A stretch of DNA of 54,119 nucleotides, taken from positions 1 through 54,119 of the IMG/VR virus record IMGVR_UViG_3300022939_001635; one strand, written 5' to 3'. The stretch comes from a virus. Below the pieces are notes generated by a model. That model searched no databases. It saw nothing but the letters and a program-made list of their open reading frames with translations, and had not been told where the DNA came from. Every line of letters starts with the position of its first letter. Position 1 is the stretch's first letter. The position numbers were made by a program, and so were the translations under genes. Shown here in pieces: positions 1 through 8,687 of this stretch.

Positions 1-439
1 CACGGTGAAATGGCTTTACACGTTCTACGTAGTCTTCAAACCAACTCATCGGACGACTACAGTTTGATGTCATATGAACGCTAGTATAATTAGTATTGTT
101 GACATCATCAGCTAAGTGACCAAGTATGTCCAAGTACCCTGGATGAAAAGTAGGCTCGCCCCCAGACAAACTAAAATGAAAACTATTAAAACCGTTATCA
201 CGTGCTTGCTTCTTTATCTCGTCTATAGTTGTTAAACACAACTCTGTTGGTCTATGATCTTTACGGTCGCTACGGGCGTAAGGCCAGCAGTAACTACATC
301 TATAATTACAAAATCTGCCTAACAACCAAGACACTGTAAAAATATCTCTGTACAACAATGTACGTTGTCCTACTTGGACAATATCCTCAAATGGTATTTT
401 AGTGAAGTCATAATTACTCCATTTTAAATCTTCAGTCAT
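1..439 (-). CDS. Radical SAM protein, C-terminus outside window (partial)
   Basis: The frame is open from an ATG at 437-439 to the left edge, so about 146 N-terminal residues are visible. The translation has the radical SAM iron-sulphur motif CNYRCSYC at about residues 44-51 and the SAM-binding motif SGGEP near residue 91, about the usual spacing. The core starts at once, with no N-terminal Cys domain, so it differs from the dominant family of the array. Whether it has a C-terminal SPASM domain cannot be seen. It lies 6 bases after the SGNH-like gene at 446-1189 and shows that the operon continues beyond the window. The substrate is unknown. The family assignment is secure. Confidence 0.85.
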   Translation of the reverse strand, partial: MTEDLKWSNYDFTKIPFEDIVQVGQRTLLYRDIFTVSWLLGRFCNYRCSYCWPYARSDRKDHRPTELCLTTIDEIKKQARDNGFNSFHFSLSGGEPTFHPGYLDILGHLADDVNNTNYTSVHMTSNCSRPMSWFEDYVERVKPFHR

Positions 440-445
440 ATTTTA

Positions 446-1189
446 TTATAACAGCCTATAGTTTTTTGTCAATACTTTTTGTCGTAAAAAAGGTAGCATT
501 ACTTTCTTAACATATTCTTTATGTTGTAATCTACTAGGGTGATGATCATTTTTGTGCTGATTTCTCCAAGGCTGCTGTGTATTTTTTATTAACCATTCAT
601 ATTGCGATTCTTCTATAAAATACGTATAATCAATCATGTCTTTCAAACGATCAGTTTGTATATGTTTATAGTCTTCAGCTTTCCAATCGTCTTTATACCC
701 AGCAAAAATATATCTTATATTGTTTAATTTTAAATACCATTGTAAAGCTAAAATAGCTTCATACGATTCTACTAAACTATATGTGGTATTATCATAATTT
801 TTATACCAATTTGTTATATATCTACTACGCATACCTCCGGTAGCTAAACACCAATATCCATTTACATCCTCTTCTGGCCATATAACAGGATTGACTGTAT
901 CAAATTTTTCAGAAGTTGTATTCAATACTTCGCCAACTTTATAATTGTAAAATTCTTTATCATCAAAATAAAACGATTTTCTACTCGAGCCGCTCCACAT
1001 AACTACTACCAAAACATCATTAAAATTATCGAACTGTTGTAATTGATGAATTACTCTTCTAGTAATCATAGGATTTGAAGCAGATCCTATTCCCACATTG
1101 TACAAATCAAATTTAATAATGTTGGCTAGATGATTTGGCCAAGTATAATCTCCTGCTGTAAAACTACAACCACCCGTCACTAAAAGCAT
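446..1189 (-). CDS. SGNH/GDSL-like protein
   Basis: A 247-residue protein beginning with a short hydrophobic strand and GGCSFTAG (residues 6-13), which matches block I of SGNH hydrolases (usually GDSxT) with Cys in place of Asp. A Gly-rich segment with Asn follows near residues 33-39 (GIGSASN), and DHHPS near residue 215 fits the DxxH block carrying the catalytic His. Such enzymes cleave ester or acetyl groups on sugars and lipids; which substrate applies here is unknown. There is no signal peptide, so it should be cytoplasmic. ATG is preceded by GGAG. It overlaps the end of the upstream radical SAM gene by 10 bases and is one of four SGNH-like genes in the operon. An esterase role is inferred from motifs alone. 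Confidence 0.55.
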   Translation of the reverse strand: MLLVTGGCSFTAGDYTWPNHLANIIKFDLYNVGIGSASNPMITRRVIHQLQQFDNFNDVLVVVMWSGSSRKSFYFDDKEFYNYKVGEVLNTTSEKFDTVNPVIWPEEDVNGYWCLATGGMRSRYITNWYKNYDNTTYSLVESYEAILALQWYLKLNNIRYIFAGYKDDWKAEDYKHIQTDRLKDMIDYTYFIEESQYEWLIKNTQQPWRNQHKNDHHPSRLQHKEYVKKVMLPFLRQKVLTKNYRLL

Positions 1190-2235
1190 TTTATCTCCTC
1201 AAACCATTCTGTAAATTCAGGTCTAATTTTAAGTATATTTGTACCCCGTACTTTGTCAAGGTCAGTAATCCATTTTACAAAATATTTTTGTAAATCTATA
1301 TCTTTTTTTCCTTGTGGGAAAAATTCTTTAGGTAAAACAGTGTGTACATTTAGCCATTCAGGTTTGTAAACAAAATTGCTGTTGTGTCTAACTTTGTGTA
1401 ATCCGTTGTCTTTCAACCATTTTATACCCTTTGCTGGTTGATCATATGTTACACAATGTATTGTATCAGCTATACTCATACTATGTACATTATCGTATAT
1501 TTTTGTCAATACATTTTTTACATCATCTAACTTGTGTATTCCACCTCTACTGTATTGATATACATCGTCTTCCCAAGCATCAACACTACAAAGTACATTT
1601 ATCCAATCAAATCTTTTAAAGATTTTTAAAAGATAGTCGTCAAAAAGAGTTGCGTTTGTTATAATTCTTAATTGTACTTCGGGAACACTTGTTGATAAAA
1701 ATTCTAAAAAATCTATAGCATCTTCTTGATACAATGGTTCGCCGCCTGAAATTTCTACTCCGCCTAAATTACGCCACCAATTTATATCTATTTCTTTCCA
1801 CCATTGATTGCCTATTGTGGTATGAGTTTCAATATGATAATTATAGCCGTATTGTTCGTTTAATTTTTTTTCATCTTTTATCCAAGCAGTACTTCTGCTA
1901 CTGCTACACATTATACATTTTAAATTACACTTATTACTAAAATCAATTTTTAAAAAAAACTTTTCACCATTTAATGTAATATCATTAATTTTTAAACGTT
2001 GACTTGTTCCAATGTTTTGCTCATTCTTTACACAAATATCACATGCACCAGGAATAGGTTGTGTTTCTAATATTTTGTATGCTTGTAAAAAATCTTGTTG
2101 CTGTGTTAATTTTACAAAATCTTGAGGTTTATCAAGTTTATAACTATGTCCAAGTTGAGGTATGCTACAACAAACTTGTGCTTTGTTATCATTTCTTAAC
2201 CATATGTGTTTTGATCCTGCTTGACAATATCTCAT
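1180..2235 (-). CDS. Radical SAM protein with N-terminal twitch-like Cys domain
   Basis: A 351-residue member of the expanded family. N-terminal cysteines at 4, 22-23 and the pair 65/68 (ACDIC), followed by ExxxGxSxR, look like a truncated SPASM (twitch) domain that could hold an auxiliary 4Fe-4S cluster. The radical SAM motif CNLKCIMC is at 103-110, followed by the family mark SxxW (115-118), and GGEP is at 164-167. A barrel strand SVDAWEDDVYQYSR and the C-terminal signature LDKVR with a following Pro also match the paralogues. The start ATG overlaps the preceding SGNH-like gene stop (ATGA). It is shorter than most siblings because the N-terminal aromatic motif is reduced. The substrate is unknown. 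Confidence 0.85.
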   Translation of the reverse strand: MRYCQAGSKHIWLRNDNKAQVCCSIPQLGHSYKLDKPQDFVKLTQQQDFLQAYKILETQPIPGACDICVKNEQNIGTSQRLKINDITLNGEKFFLKIDFSNKCNLKCIMCSSSRSTAWIKDEKKLNEQYGYNYHIETHTTIGNQWWKEIDINWWRNLGGVEISGGEPLYQEDAIDFLEFLSTSVPEVQLRIITNATLFDDYLLKIFKRFDWINVLCSVDAWEDDVYQYSRGGIHKLDDVKNVLTKIYDNVHSMSIADTIHCVTYDQPAKGIKWLKDNGLHKVRHNSNFVYKPEWLNVHTVLPKEFFPQGKKDIDLQKYFVKWITDLDKVRGTNILKIRPEFTEWFEEIKCF

Positions 2236-2990
2236 TTTAAGTTTTTTAATAGTTGTTTTTCTTTTAGAAAGTGTTTTTCTATTGTTTCTTTTTCGAATTG
2301 AAATCTGTCGATATCTACTTTTAATTCTTTGTATCCTGCATTTAATTGTCTAGATATTTCTTTTGCTAAAATTCTGTTGTTATCGCCTGTCAAATGATTG
2401 TATCTCATATCTATGATACCTTTTTTTTTATATTCCCAAATATTATAATGATCAAATACAGTTGCAGTTTCTTTCCATTGAATTTTATATAAATTATCTT
2501 CAGTATCAATTACATAAGGAAATGCATTTATACGAAATACTTTTGGATCTTTTTTTATATCTTCATAGATTAAATTGTAAATAATTTTATCTTTTTCAAC
2601 ATCCTGCATGTGTGCAAAATAATTTATAGCTGACTTAAAAAATAATTTTTCTTCTCCATTATGTAACTTTTCTTTTGCTATTGCAGAATCTATATTAGGT
2701 GCAGCTAAAACATAGCCTTCGTGGGTATTAGACATACGGCTTATTCTTGAATGATCTGTACAAACAAAAATAATTTTATCAAACTCATCTCTGTTTTCTA
2801 AATATTGTTTGTAACTATAATAAAAGCAAGTTCCCGGAACAGCAAAGTTTTTTATTTTCCATGACTTATACCGATCTCTTAAATAGTTAACCCAAGGTTT
2901 ACCAAAGTCGTCTAAGTACTTATAATTTTTGTATGCAGTGTATAACACTCTTTCGCTTGCAAAACTGCACCCAAAGATACCTAGTTTCAT
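2232..2990 (-). CDS. SGNH/GDSL-like protein
   Basis: About 252 residues from the ATG at 2990. A TTG five codons upstream (3005) is also open, but the ATG has GGAG nine bases upstream and forms an ATGA overlap with the preceding radical SAM gene, so I prefer it. The N-terminus has FGCSFAS (block I like, Cys instead of Asp), then NFAVPGT with conserved Gly, a THSR-like strand end (CTDHSR), and NHLTGDN near the C-terminus as a possible catalytic-His block. The similarity to the SGNH-like genes at 446 and 5339 is in the arrangement of these blocks rather than close identity. It lies between two radical SAM genes. Function beyond a possible esterase or acetyl transfer is not visible. Confidence 0.5.
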   Translation of the reverse strand: MKLGIFGCSFASERVLYTAYKNYKYLDDFGKPWVNYLRDRYKSWKIKNFAVPGTCFYYSYKQYLENRDEFDKIIFVCTDHSRISRMSNTHEGYVLAAPNIDSAIAKEKLHNGEEKLFFKSAINYFAHMQDVEKDKIIYNLIYEDIKKDPKVFRINAFPYVIDTEDNLYKIQWKETATVFDHYNIWEYKKKGIIDMRYNHLTGDNNRILAKEISRQLNAGYKELKVDIDRFQFEKETIEKHFLKEKQLLKNLK

Positions 2991-4162
2991 AAATGTTTTC
3001 TCCAATAGTTTTTTATTTCAGTAACAATATCTAACTCTTTTGCTTGTCTTACATTATCTAATTTGTCATTCCAATCAATGAAATGTTTTACAGCATCTAA
3101 ATCTTGAGGCTTTTCTAATTCTGTTAATAGATCAGGTAGATAAAATTGATTTGGAAATTTTTCTAAAAGTCGTTGGACCTGTTGTTTGCTTTTTTCTTTT
3201 ATGTAATCAGGTGCATGTCTAGCTTGTAATTGCTTAGGTCCAGTTAACACTCTATATTCTATCCAATGAGATCCGTCATCTCTAAAGATATCTGCTTCCC
3301 AGTTCCAAAAATCTTCTACATCTAAAATATTGTAAATTTGAAATGCACCGTTTACTGTTAAAAGAATATTTTCTTGTTCTACATTTTGTATTTCTTTAAT
3401 TTTTTTATTTAATTGGTCAAAATCATAATTATATGCACGTATATAATTGTAAATTTCACCCGTTGCATCAACACTTATATTTAAATGCAATTTTTTTAAA
3501 TTTTTCAACATATGTAATTTGTTTACATCTACTTTACTAGCATTTGTATTCACAGTAACATTTATTTTTCCTAGATCACAATAATCTTTGAGTTTATCGA
3601 AAAACTCGTATACGCTATTATCCATAAATGGTTCACCGCCGGTAATCCAAATTTGTCTTAGGTCAGACAAATCCTCACCAAATTCTTGCAAAAATTTATC
3701 TGTATCAACCTGTTGCTTTGGAGGAATAGGAACACGTCTAGCATCTATTTTTTTCCAATCTGGAATCCAAGCATTACTAAACCAAGGACCGCACATTCGA
3801 CATTTAAAATTGCATATATTGTTAAAGTTCATGTACAAATGGTAAATTTTATTTCTATCTATATCTAAATTAGATTGGTATATTCCAGTTTCGCCTAGAT
3901 ATTTTTCTTCTCGTTCTAACCATTTTTGTCTTTGACTTTTTATTCCGTTTTGTTCTTTGTAAAAACAACTTTCACAACCTACTTCATCCCAAGTTCCGTT
4001 AAGCATGTTTTTTCTCAAAGATTGAAATTCATTATTACTGTATGTTTTATGTTCAATTGGTCCCATGGACCCTAAACTCATCATACAACGAGAAACATAA
4101 TTGCCAGGATTAGCCGTTAATGTTACAAACGGCATTGGACAGTATGTTTTTTTATTAAGCAT
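2987..4162 (-). CDS. Radical SAM protein with N-terminal twitch-like Cys domain
   Basis: 391 residues. The N-terminal domain has Cys8 (YCPMPF), Cys26 (RCMM, where most siblings have CC) and the pair 63/66 (GCESC) followed by ExxxGxxSxR. The radical SAM cluster motif CNFKCRMC is at 117-124 with SNAW after it, and TGGEP lies near residue 175. SVDATGEIYNYIR and the C-terminal LDNVR match the family signatures. It overlaps the upstream radical SAM gene at 4155 by 8 bases and the downstream SGNH-like gene by 4. All cluster-binding residues for the radical SAM site are present, so it should be active. What it modifies is unknown. Confidence 0.87.
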   Translation of the reverse strand: MLNKKTYCPMPFVTLTANPGNYVSRCMMSLGSMGPIEHKTYSNNEFQSLRKNMLNGTWDEVGCESCFYKEQNGIKSQRQKWLEREEKYLGETGIYQSNLDIDRNKIYHLYMNFNNICNFKCRMCGPWFSNAWIPDWKKIDARRVPIPPKQQVDTDKFLQEFGEDLSDLRQIWITGGEPFMDNSVYEFFDKLKDYCDLGKINVTVNTNASKVDVNKLHMLKNLKKLHLNISVDATGEIYNYIRAYNYDFDQLNKKIKEIQNVEQENILLTVNGAFQIYNILDVEDFWNWEADIFRDDGSHWIEYRVLTGPKQLQARHAPDYIKEKSKQQVQRLLEKFPNQFYLPDLLTELEKPQDLDAVKHFIDWNDKLDNVRQAKELDIVTEIKNYWRKHL

Positions 4163-5342
4163 TTGTTATTTCCTTATAAAAACTTTGCCATTCTGGAAAA
4201 GTAGTACAAAAGTCTTGCCCTCGTGTTTGATCTAATTTGTTTATAAAAAACAAAAATTGTTCTTTTAACTGCATACGTTGTGTATTACTTTTGCGTGTTT
4301 GTTTATATTGATTTCTTAACCATTTTTTATATTTTATTTTTTTCTCTGTAACAACATTAGATTTATTTAATTGTTCGATAATATTTGCAAATTGTTTTTT
4401 TGGAAGATATCCTAAACTCATAAATTCTGGATTTGTAACACTGTTAAATCCAATGTTCACATGTTTATATCTTTCCAAAACTTTTATCATGTGTTGAGCA
4501 TTAAGCCAAGATACACTACTCAAAAAAGATACATTTCCGTTGAAGTTTAAAAATTGTTCGATGTTATTTTCTACTTTTTTCCAATCATTTTTTCCACTGC
4601 GTAGATAATTATGTACATCTTGCATTCCATCGATGCTTAAACTAATATTTACTTTAGAAAAATTTTCTAATAGGCGAACAATATCTTTTTTACCGTATTT
4701 TATGAAACTAGCATTAGTGTTTATTAATATTTCAGTATCTAATTTATTTAAATTAATCATTTCTTCTAATAGCTGATATGTTCCTTCCATCATTAAAGGT
4801 TCGCCGCCTGCTAATTTTATATATCTAACATACGGCAAGTGCTGTTGCAAATCTTCCCAAGACACATTTGCTTCAATTAAACCAGTTTTATTATCATAGT
4901 TTTCTGGAACTTTATCTAACAATAAATGATCATTTAGCCAACTATTACTCGAAGATATACCGCAAAATCTACATTTATAATTGCATAAATTACTCCATCG
5001 AATATCTAACCATTCTAATTTAAAATCTTCGTAGGTGCCATCTTTTTGTGTATTTTTTATATAGTGTTTTTTTCTGTCATTAAACACTTTATTTGCTTGT
5101 GTTCTTAAACTAAATCCTTTTACTTTTTCATCTCTATAACATTCATCGCATCCTGGTAAATGTTCATCTGAGTCTAAAACTTTTTTCCTTAAATCTTTTA
5201 AAACACTGTTAGTAGCGCCGACTTTGTTTATGGTGTCATCCATATCAAAGTAACTTTTATGAACACAACAAGGTTTAGTCATTGTTTTATCTTGCGAAAA
5301 AATAAAATGATTCCATAAAAGTGCGCAATAATTATTTTTCAT
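4155..5342 (-). CDS. Radical SAM protein with N-terminal twitch-like Cys domain
   Basis: 395 residues. Cys6 (YCALLW), Cys25-26 (PCC) and Cys65/68 (CDEC) form the N-terminal Cys set, followed by SLRTQ. The radical SAM motif CNYKCRFC is at 119-126 with SNSW after it, AGGEP near 179, a SIDGMQDVHNYLR strand, and a C-terminal LDQTRGQDF...FPEW tail. The middle of the C-terminal third is Lys/Arg/Gln rich (about residues 330-370), unlike most siblings. It overlaps the preceding SGNH-like gene by 4 bases (ATGA). The radical SAM assignment is secure. The auxiliary cluster is inferred from cysteine spacing. Confidence 0.87.
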   Translation of the reverse strand: MKNNYCALLWNHFIFSQDKTMTKPCCVHKSYFDMDDTINKVGATNSVLKDLRKKVLDSDEHLPGCDECYRDEKVKGFSLRTQANKVFNDRKKHYIKNTQKDGTYEDFKLEWLDIRWSNLCNYKCRFCGISSSNSWLNDHLLLDKVPENYDNKTGLIEANVSWEDLQQHLPYVRYIKLAGGEPLMMEGTYQLLEEMINLNKLDTEILINTNASFIKYGKKDIVRLLENFSKVNISLSIDGMQDVHNYLRSGKNDWKKVENNIEQFLNFNGNVSFLSSVSWLNAQHMIKVLERYKHVNIGFNSVTNPEFMSLGYLPKKQFANIIEQLNKSNVVTEKKIKYKKWLRNQYKQTRKSNTQRMQLKEQFLFFINKLDQTRGQDFCTTFPEWQSFYKEITNA

Positions 5343-6049
5343 AATAGTATTCCTGTTTGTGATAAATCTTTTGTAACAGTAAAATACTTATTCACATTAT
5401 CTTTACTTATAATGTCATTTATGTTTAAATTTCCTTTTATATGTTTTACAAGATAATTTGCAAATTCTTTGTTTTGCTTTAAACTCATATGACAAGGTCT
5501 CAATTTGTTATCTTCAACACCTGAATACTTGGCTTTGTTTTTGTCTTCAAAATGATAATGATAATCTAATGATTGTATATTTTTTAAATTACTATCAGTA
5601 AAATCATCAAATGCATATAGTAACAAAATATTTGGATCATTAAATTGTAAACTATCAATGATGCTTTGTATATAAATTTTTTGATTGTTTGGATAATGAG
5701 AAACTTCAAACATTTTATTTTTATAGATTTTTTTATCTACATTGCTTAAATTATAGTTATATCTTTGTGTATTATGTTCAATTGTTTCATTAATGTTACT
5801 AATTCTAGTAGTCCATAGATGATCAAAATTATCAAAAAAACTAAATCTGTTGCTGTGTGTTAAAACAAATATATTTTTTTCATAGTTTTTATAATTTTTC
5901 AAAAAAATAGAATATGAATATACTGCACTAGATGCAGAAACTGCAAAATTATCAATCTTTGTATTTAAATTTTTTTCTAATAATTTTGGCCATGCTTGCA
6001 CATTACTTCCACTGTCTGCAAAACTATCGCCATAAATTGCTATACTCAT
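5339..6049 (-). CDS. SGNH/GDSL-like protein
   Basis: 236 residues. This is the clearest SGNH protein of the window: IYGDSFADS at residues 5-13 is the canonical GDS block with the nucleophile Ser, NFAVSASS near 34-41 supplies the Gly/Ala-Asn region, LTHSNR near 83-88 follows a hydrophobic strand, and CHMSLKQN near 187 can provide the catalytic His. No signal peptide is seen. It is coupled by 4-base overlaps to radical SAM genes on both sides. The family removes acyl groups from carbohydrates or lipids, and in glycan clusters such proteins may also transfer acetyl groups. The activity here is inferred. Confidence 0.6.
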   Translation of the reverse strand: MSIAIYGDSFADSGSNVQAWPKLLEKNLNTKIDNFAVSASSAVYSYSIFLKNYKNYEKNIFVLTHSNRFSFFDNFDHLWTTRISNINETIEHNTQRYNYNLSNVDKKIYKNKMFEVSHYPNNQKIYIQSIIDSLQFNDPNILLLYAFDDFTDSNLKNIQSLDYHYHFEDKNKAKYSGVEDNKLRPCHMSLKQNKEFANYLVKHIKGNLNINDIISKDNVNKYFTVTKDLSQTGILL

Positions 6050-7215
6050 ATAAAATATTCCGTAAATTCTGGTACAATATGTATTAAACTTTGTTTTCTA
6101 CTTTTATCTAGTTGAAATGTGTAATCGATAAACTTGTCAAACTTATCGCTCCAGTCTTCTGCATACATATAATCAATTATGCCTTTTACTTTTGGAGTGT
6201 CTAAGTAAGGCATTAAATTTTCAAATGCTTTATCTTTAAGTTCAGGAGGTAACACTCTTATGTTAAGTTGCTCTGGATGATTTAAAATATTAAAATATAT
6301 TTTATGTTCATAAGGTAATGCCCACTCAATAAACTTATGTAAATGCAAAATATTGTACATTTGCACAGTACAGTGTATTTCAATATTTACTTTTCCTCTA
6401 TTTCTTACTTTTTTAAAATTTTGCTCAATTTTTATCCAATTACTTGGATATCTAATATATCTATCTAATGCTCCAATTCCGTCAATACTACAGTTTAATT
6501 GGATTTTTTTAAATTTATTCCATTTGTTTAACATTTTGTCTGGAATATTTGTTAAATTTGTATTATATTTTAATTTTATTTTATTTGATGTACCTTTTTC
6601 AATATAATAATCTAACAAACGATACTGTTCTTCGATAATTGTAGGTTCACCACCAGTTAAATATATTTCTTCAACCGAATCCGCTATCAATTCTAAATTG
6701 TCCCAAACCAAATCATTTGATGGCCAATCCATATTTTTTAATCTATTATACTCGCTTTCTTCTAGTGCATTTTCAACTAAGTGCCATTCTTTAACCCATT
6801 GATTACTTGCGTATGGATTGCACATACGACATTTTAAGTTACATAGATTTCCTAAACGTATATCAACATAACGTATAGTGAACGGTGCTTCTACAGTATA
6901 ATCTCTGTCTTGCGCCCATTTGTCATTCCAATTTTGTCTAGTGCTTGTTATACCAGCATCTTCTTCTCTAAAACAACGTGTACACATTTCAGGACGTTCG
7001 CCATTTAACATTTGTTGACGTATAGTTTTGTACGTTTCACTATTCCATGCTTCTTTGATGTTGTCTTTGTATATCCGATATCTTGTGCCATCTTCTTTGG
7101 TGATAAAATTCTTTCCAGGAGTGCTGTTACAGCATACACGTAAAATGCCACTGGCACTGGTTGCTAAACTCATCCACGGTAAAACACAAAATGTATCGCT
7201 AGGATTTTTTGTCAT
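6046..7215 (-). CDS. Radical SAM protein with N-terminal twitch-like Cys domain
   Basis: 389 residues and a good type member of the family. FCVLPW (Cys10), VCC (28-29), a segment AWNSETYKTIRQQMLNGERP typical of SPASM/twitch regions, CTRC (78/81) and EEDAGITSTR come first. The radical SAM motif CNLKCRMC is at 125-132, then SNQW, TGGEP near 192, SIDGIGALDRYIR, and the tail FIDYTFQLDKSR...VPEF. It overlaps the upstream cobalamin-type radical SAM gene and the downstream SGNH-like gene by 4 bases each. All expected cluster ligands are present. The substrate is unknown. Confidence 0.9.
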   Translation of the reverse strand: MTKNPSDTFCVLPWMSLATSASGILRVCCNSTPGKNFITKEDGTRYRIYKDNIKEAWNSETYKTIRQQMLNGERPEMCTRCFREEDAGITSTRQNWNDKWAQDRDYTVEAPFTIRYVDIRLGNLCNLKCRMCNPYASNQWVKEWHLVENALEESEYNRLKNMDWPSNDLVWDNLELIADSVEEIYLTGGEPTIIEEQYRLLDYYIEKGTSNKIKLKYNTNLTNIPDKMLNKWNKFKKIQLNCSIDGIGALDRYIRYPSNWIKIEQNFKKVRNRGKVNIEIHCTVQMYNILHLHKFIEWALPYEHKIYFNILNHPEQLNIRVLPPELKDKAFENLMPYLDTPKVKGIIDYMYAEDWSDKFDKFIDYTFQLDKSRKQSLIHIVPEFTEYFI

Positions 7216-8687
7216 GCTATGTCCTTATAATATGATTCTAATTTTTTCTCTAAAAAATGTAATTGTTTCTCATCCCATCTAACATTATACCCTAAATCAT
7301 TAGCAATTACACTTAATTCTTTTCTACGTTTTACTCTTACATCAAATGTTAGATCTTCAACAACTGTGCTTTTCCAAAACATCATATCTTTGTTATGCAC
7401 TGGCATATCATGCAAAGGAGAATCAGGAAGTATACCTAATGTTTGTCCTAAGTTAATATCTGCAACACTGCCGTTTGGGCCATCAGGATCAATTACACTG
7501 CTATTTCTATCTGCATAATATTTTAAAAATTTTATGTTTTCTTCATAATCTTCGTGTGTTTCTGTTGGATATCCAACTATAAACATTAATGTACAGTTTA
7601 TGTTATTCTTAAGTAATTCATCTATACTAAAATACATATCCTCGTTGGTAAATTGTTTATCCATGTGATTTCTAACATTTTCAGATGCAGATTCTATACC
7701 TATACTTGCCCAACGCATTCCTGCTTTTTTCATTAATTTGTAATCTTCTGCAGGACTTTGTCGTTCACTTCTTATAATAAACTGCCCACCCCATCTAATA
7801 GCTGCTTCTGGTTCCGGATTGTTTTCATGGTACTCTGCCATAACTTCGCAAAGTTCTCTAAATGCTTTCATACTACCGTTGATTAAACTATCGCTAAAAA
7901 AATGTGTTCTACTGCCATAAAGTTTTTTATTTCTAATTAATTCTTCAGCAATATTTTTTCCACTACGATACCTAAACTTTTTCCAAAAGGCACCGATATC
8001 GCAAAAACTGCAACGTCTAACACATCCTCTGCTACCAGTTAATGTAATTTTTTGAATACGCCCATAATCATCATAATAATCACTGTAATCAGGAAACGGA
8101 ATACTATCTAAATCGTCAATTTGATTATATGTAGTTGAGTTAATTCCTGGATAATTTAAATTTCCTTTTAAAAGTTCTACTAGTGCTAGTTCGCCTTCGC
8201 CGTCAATAAAATAATCAGCTAGATTTTGTTCCAACATAGTATCGCCATAGTCTTTTTTACCGCCCATTGTTACACCTAAGCCTGTCCCACCTAACACAAT
8301 TTTACTATCAGGCAACACTTCTCGTAACGACTTGCACAATATACTTGCTGATTTTTGACTGTTTTGACTAAACACACTGACTCCAATATACTCTGGTTGT
8401 AGTGGTGCTATCTTTTCTAAGACATAATCTCTATAGTAATCTAATAGTAAGTTGTATATTTCTTTATCTTGTGGATCGGCATGTATACCGCTATGCCAAT
8501 CTGCTAACAAAAAACTGTTTACTTTTTTACTGTCTTCTTTTCCAAAGTATTCTTCACTATCTCTAACAAGATCAAAACATCTACTTGTAAAACCATGAGG
8601 ATTTAGTGCTCCTTTTAAATAATAAATTGCAGGAGCAGGCACTCGTGTTTCCATTACAGGAGTGCTTATTAAAACAATATCAACCAT
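7212..8687 (-). CDS. Cobalamin-binding-type (B12) radical SAM protein
   Basis: 491 residues with a different architecture from the rest. Residues 1-190 read as a Rossmann-like B12-binding domain: a VDIVLISTP start, YIGVSVFSQN, a strand KIVLGGTG, and DYFIDGEGE before the core. The DxHxxG base-off motif is not evident. The radical SAM motif SRGCVRRCSFC lies near 216-228, followed by RYRSGKNIAEEL, and a later barrel strand ASIGIESAS. B12 radical SAM enzymes carry out methylations, ring contractions and related reactions at unactivated carbons. It overlaps its neighbours by 8 and 4 bases. It is the only enzyme of this class in the window and could supply a distinct step. The substrate is unknown. 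Confidence 0.82.
   Translation of the reverse strand: MVDIVLISTPVMETRVPAPAIYYLKGALNPHGFTSRCFDLVRDSEEYFGKEDSKKVNSFLLADWHSGIHADPQDKEIYNLLLDYYRDYVLEKIAPLQPEYIGVSVFSQNSQKSASILCKSLREVLPDSKIVLGGTGLGVTMGGKKDYGDTMLEQNLADYFIDGEGELALVELLKGNLNYPGINSTTYNQIDDLDSIPFPDYSDYYDDYGRIQKITLTGSRGCVRRCSFCDIGAFWKKFRYRSGKNIAEELIRNKKLYGSRTHFFSDSLINGSMKAFRELCEVMAEYHENNPEPEAAIRWGGQFIIRSERQSPAEDYKLMKKAGMRWASIGIESASENVRNHMDKQFTNEDMYFSIDELLKNNINCTLMFIVGYPTETHEDYEENIKFLKYYADRNSSVIDPDGPNGSVADINLGQTLGILPDSPLHDMPVHNKDMMFWKSTVVEDLTFDVRVKRRKELSVIANDLGYNVRWDEKQLHFLEKKLESYYKDIA

Noticed and set aside
2991-3005. TTG at 3005 as start of the SGNH-like gene
   Set aside because: The ATG at 2990 has a better-placed GGAG and makes the ATGA overlap typical of this operon; the extra five residues are not part of the fold.
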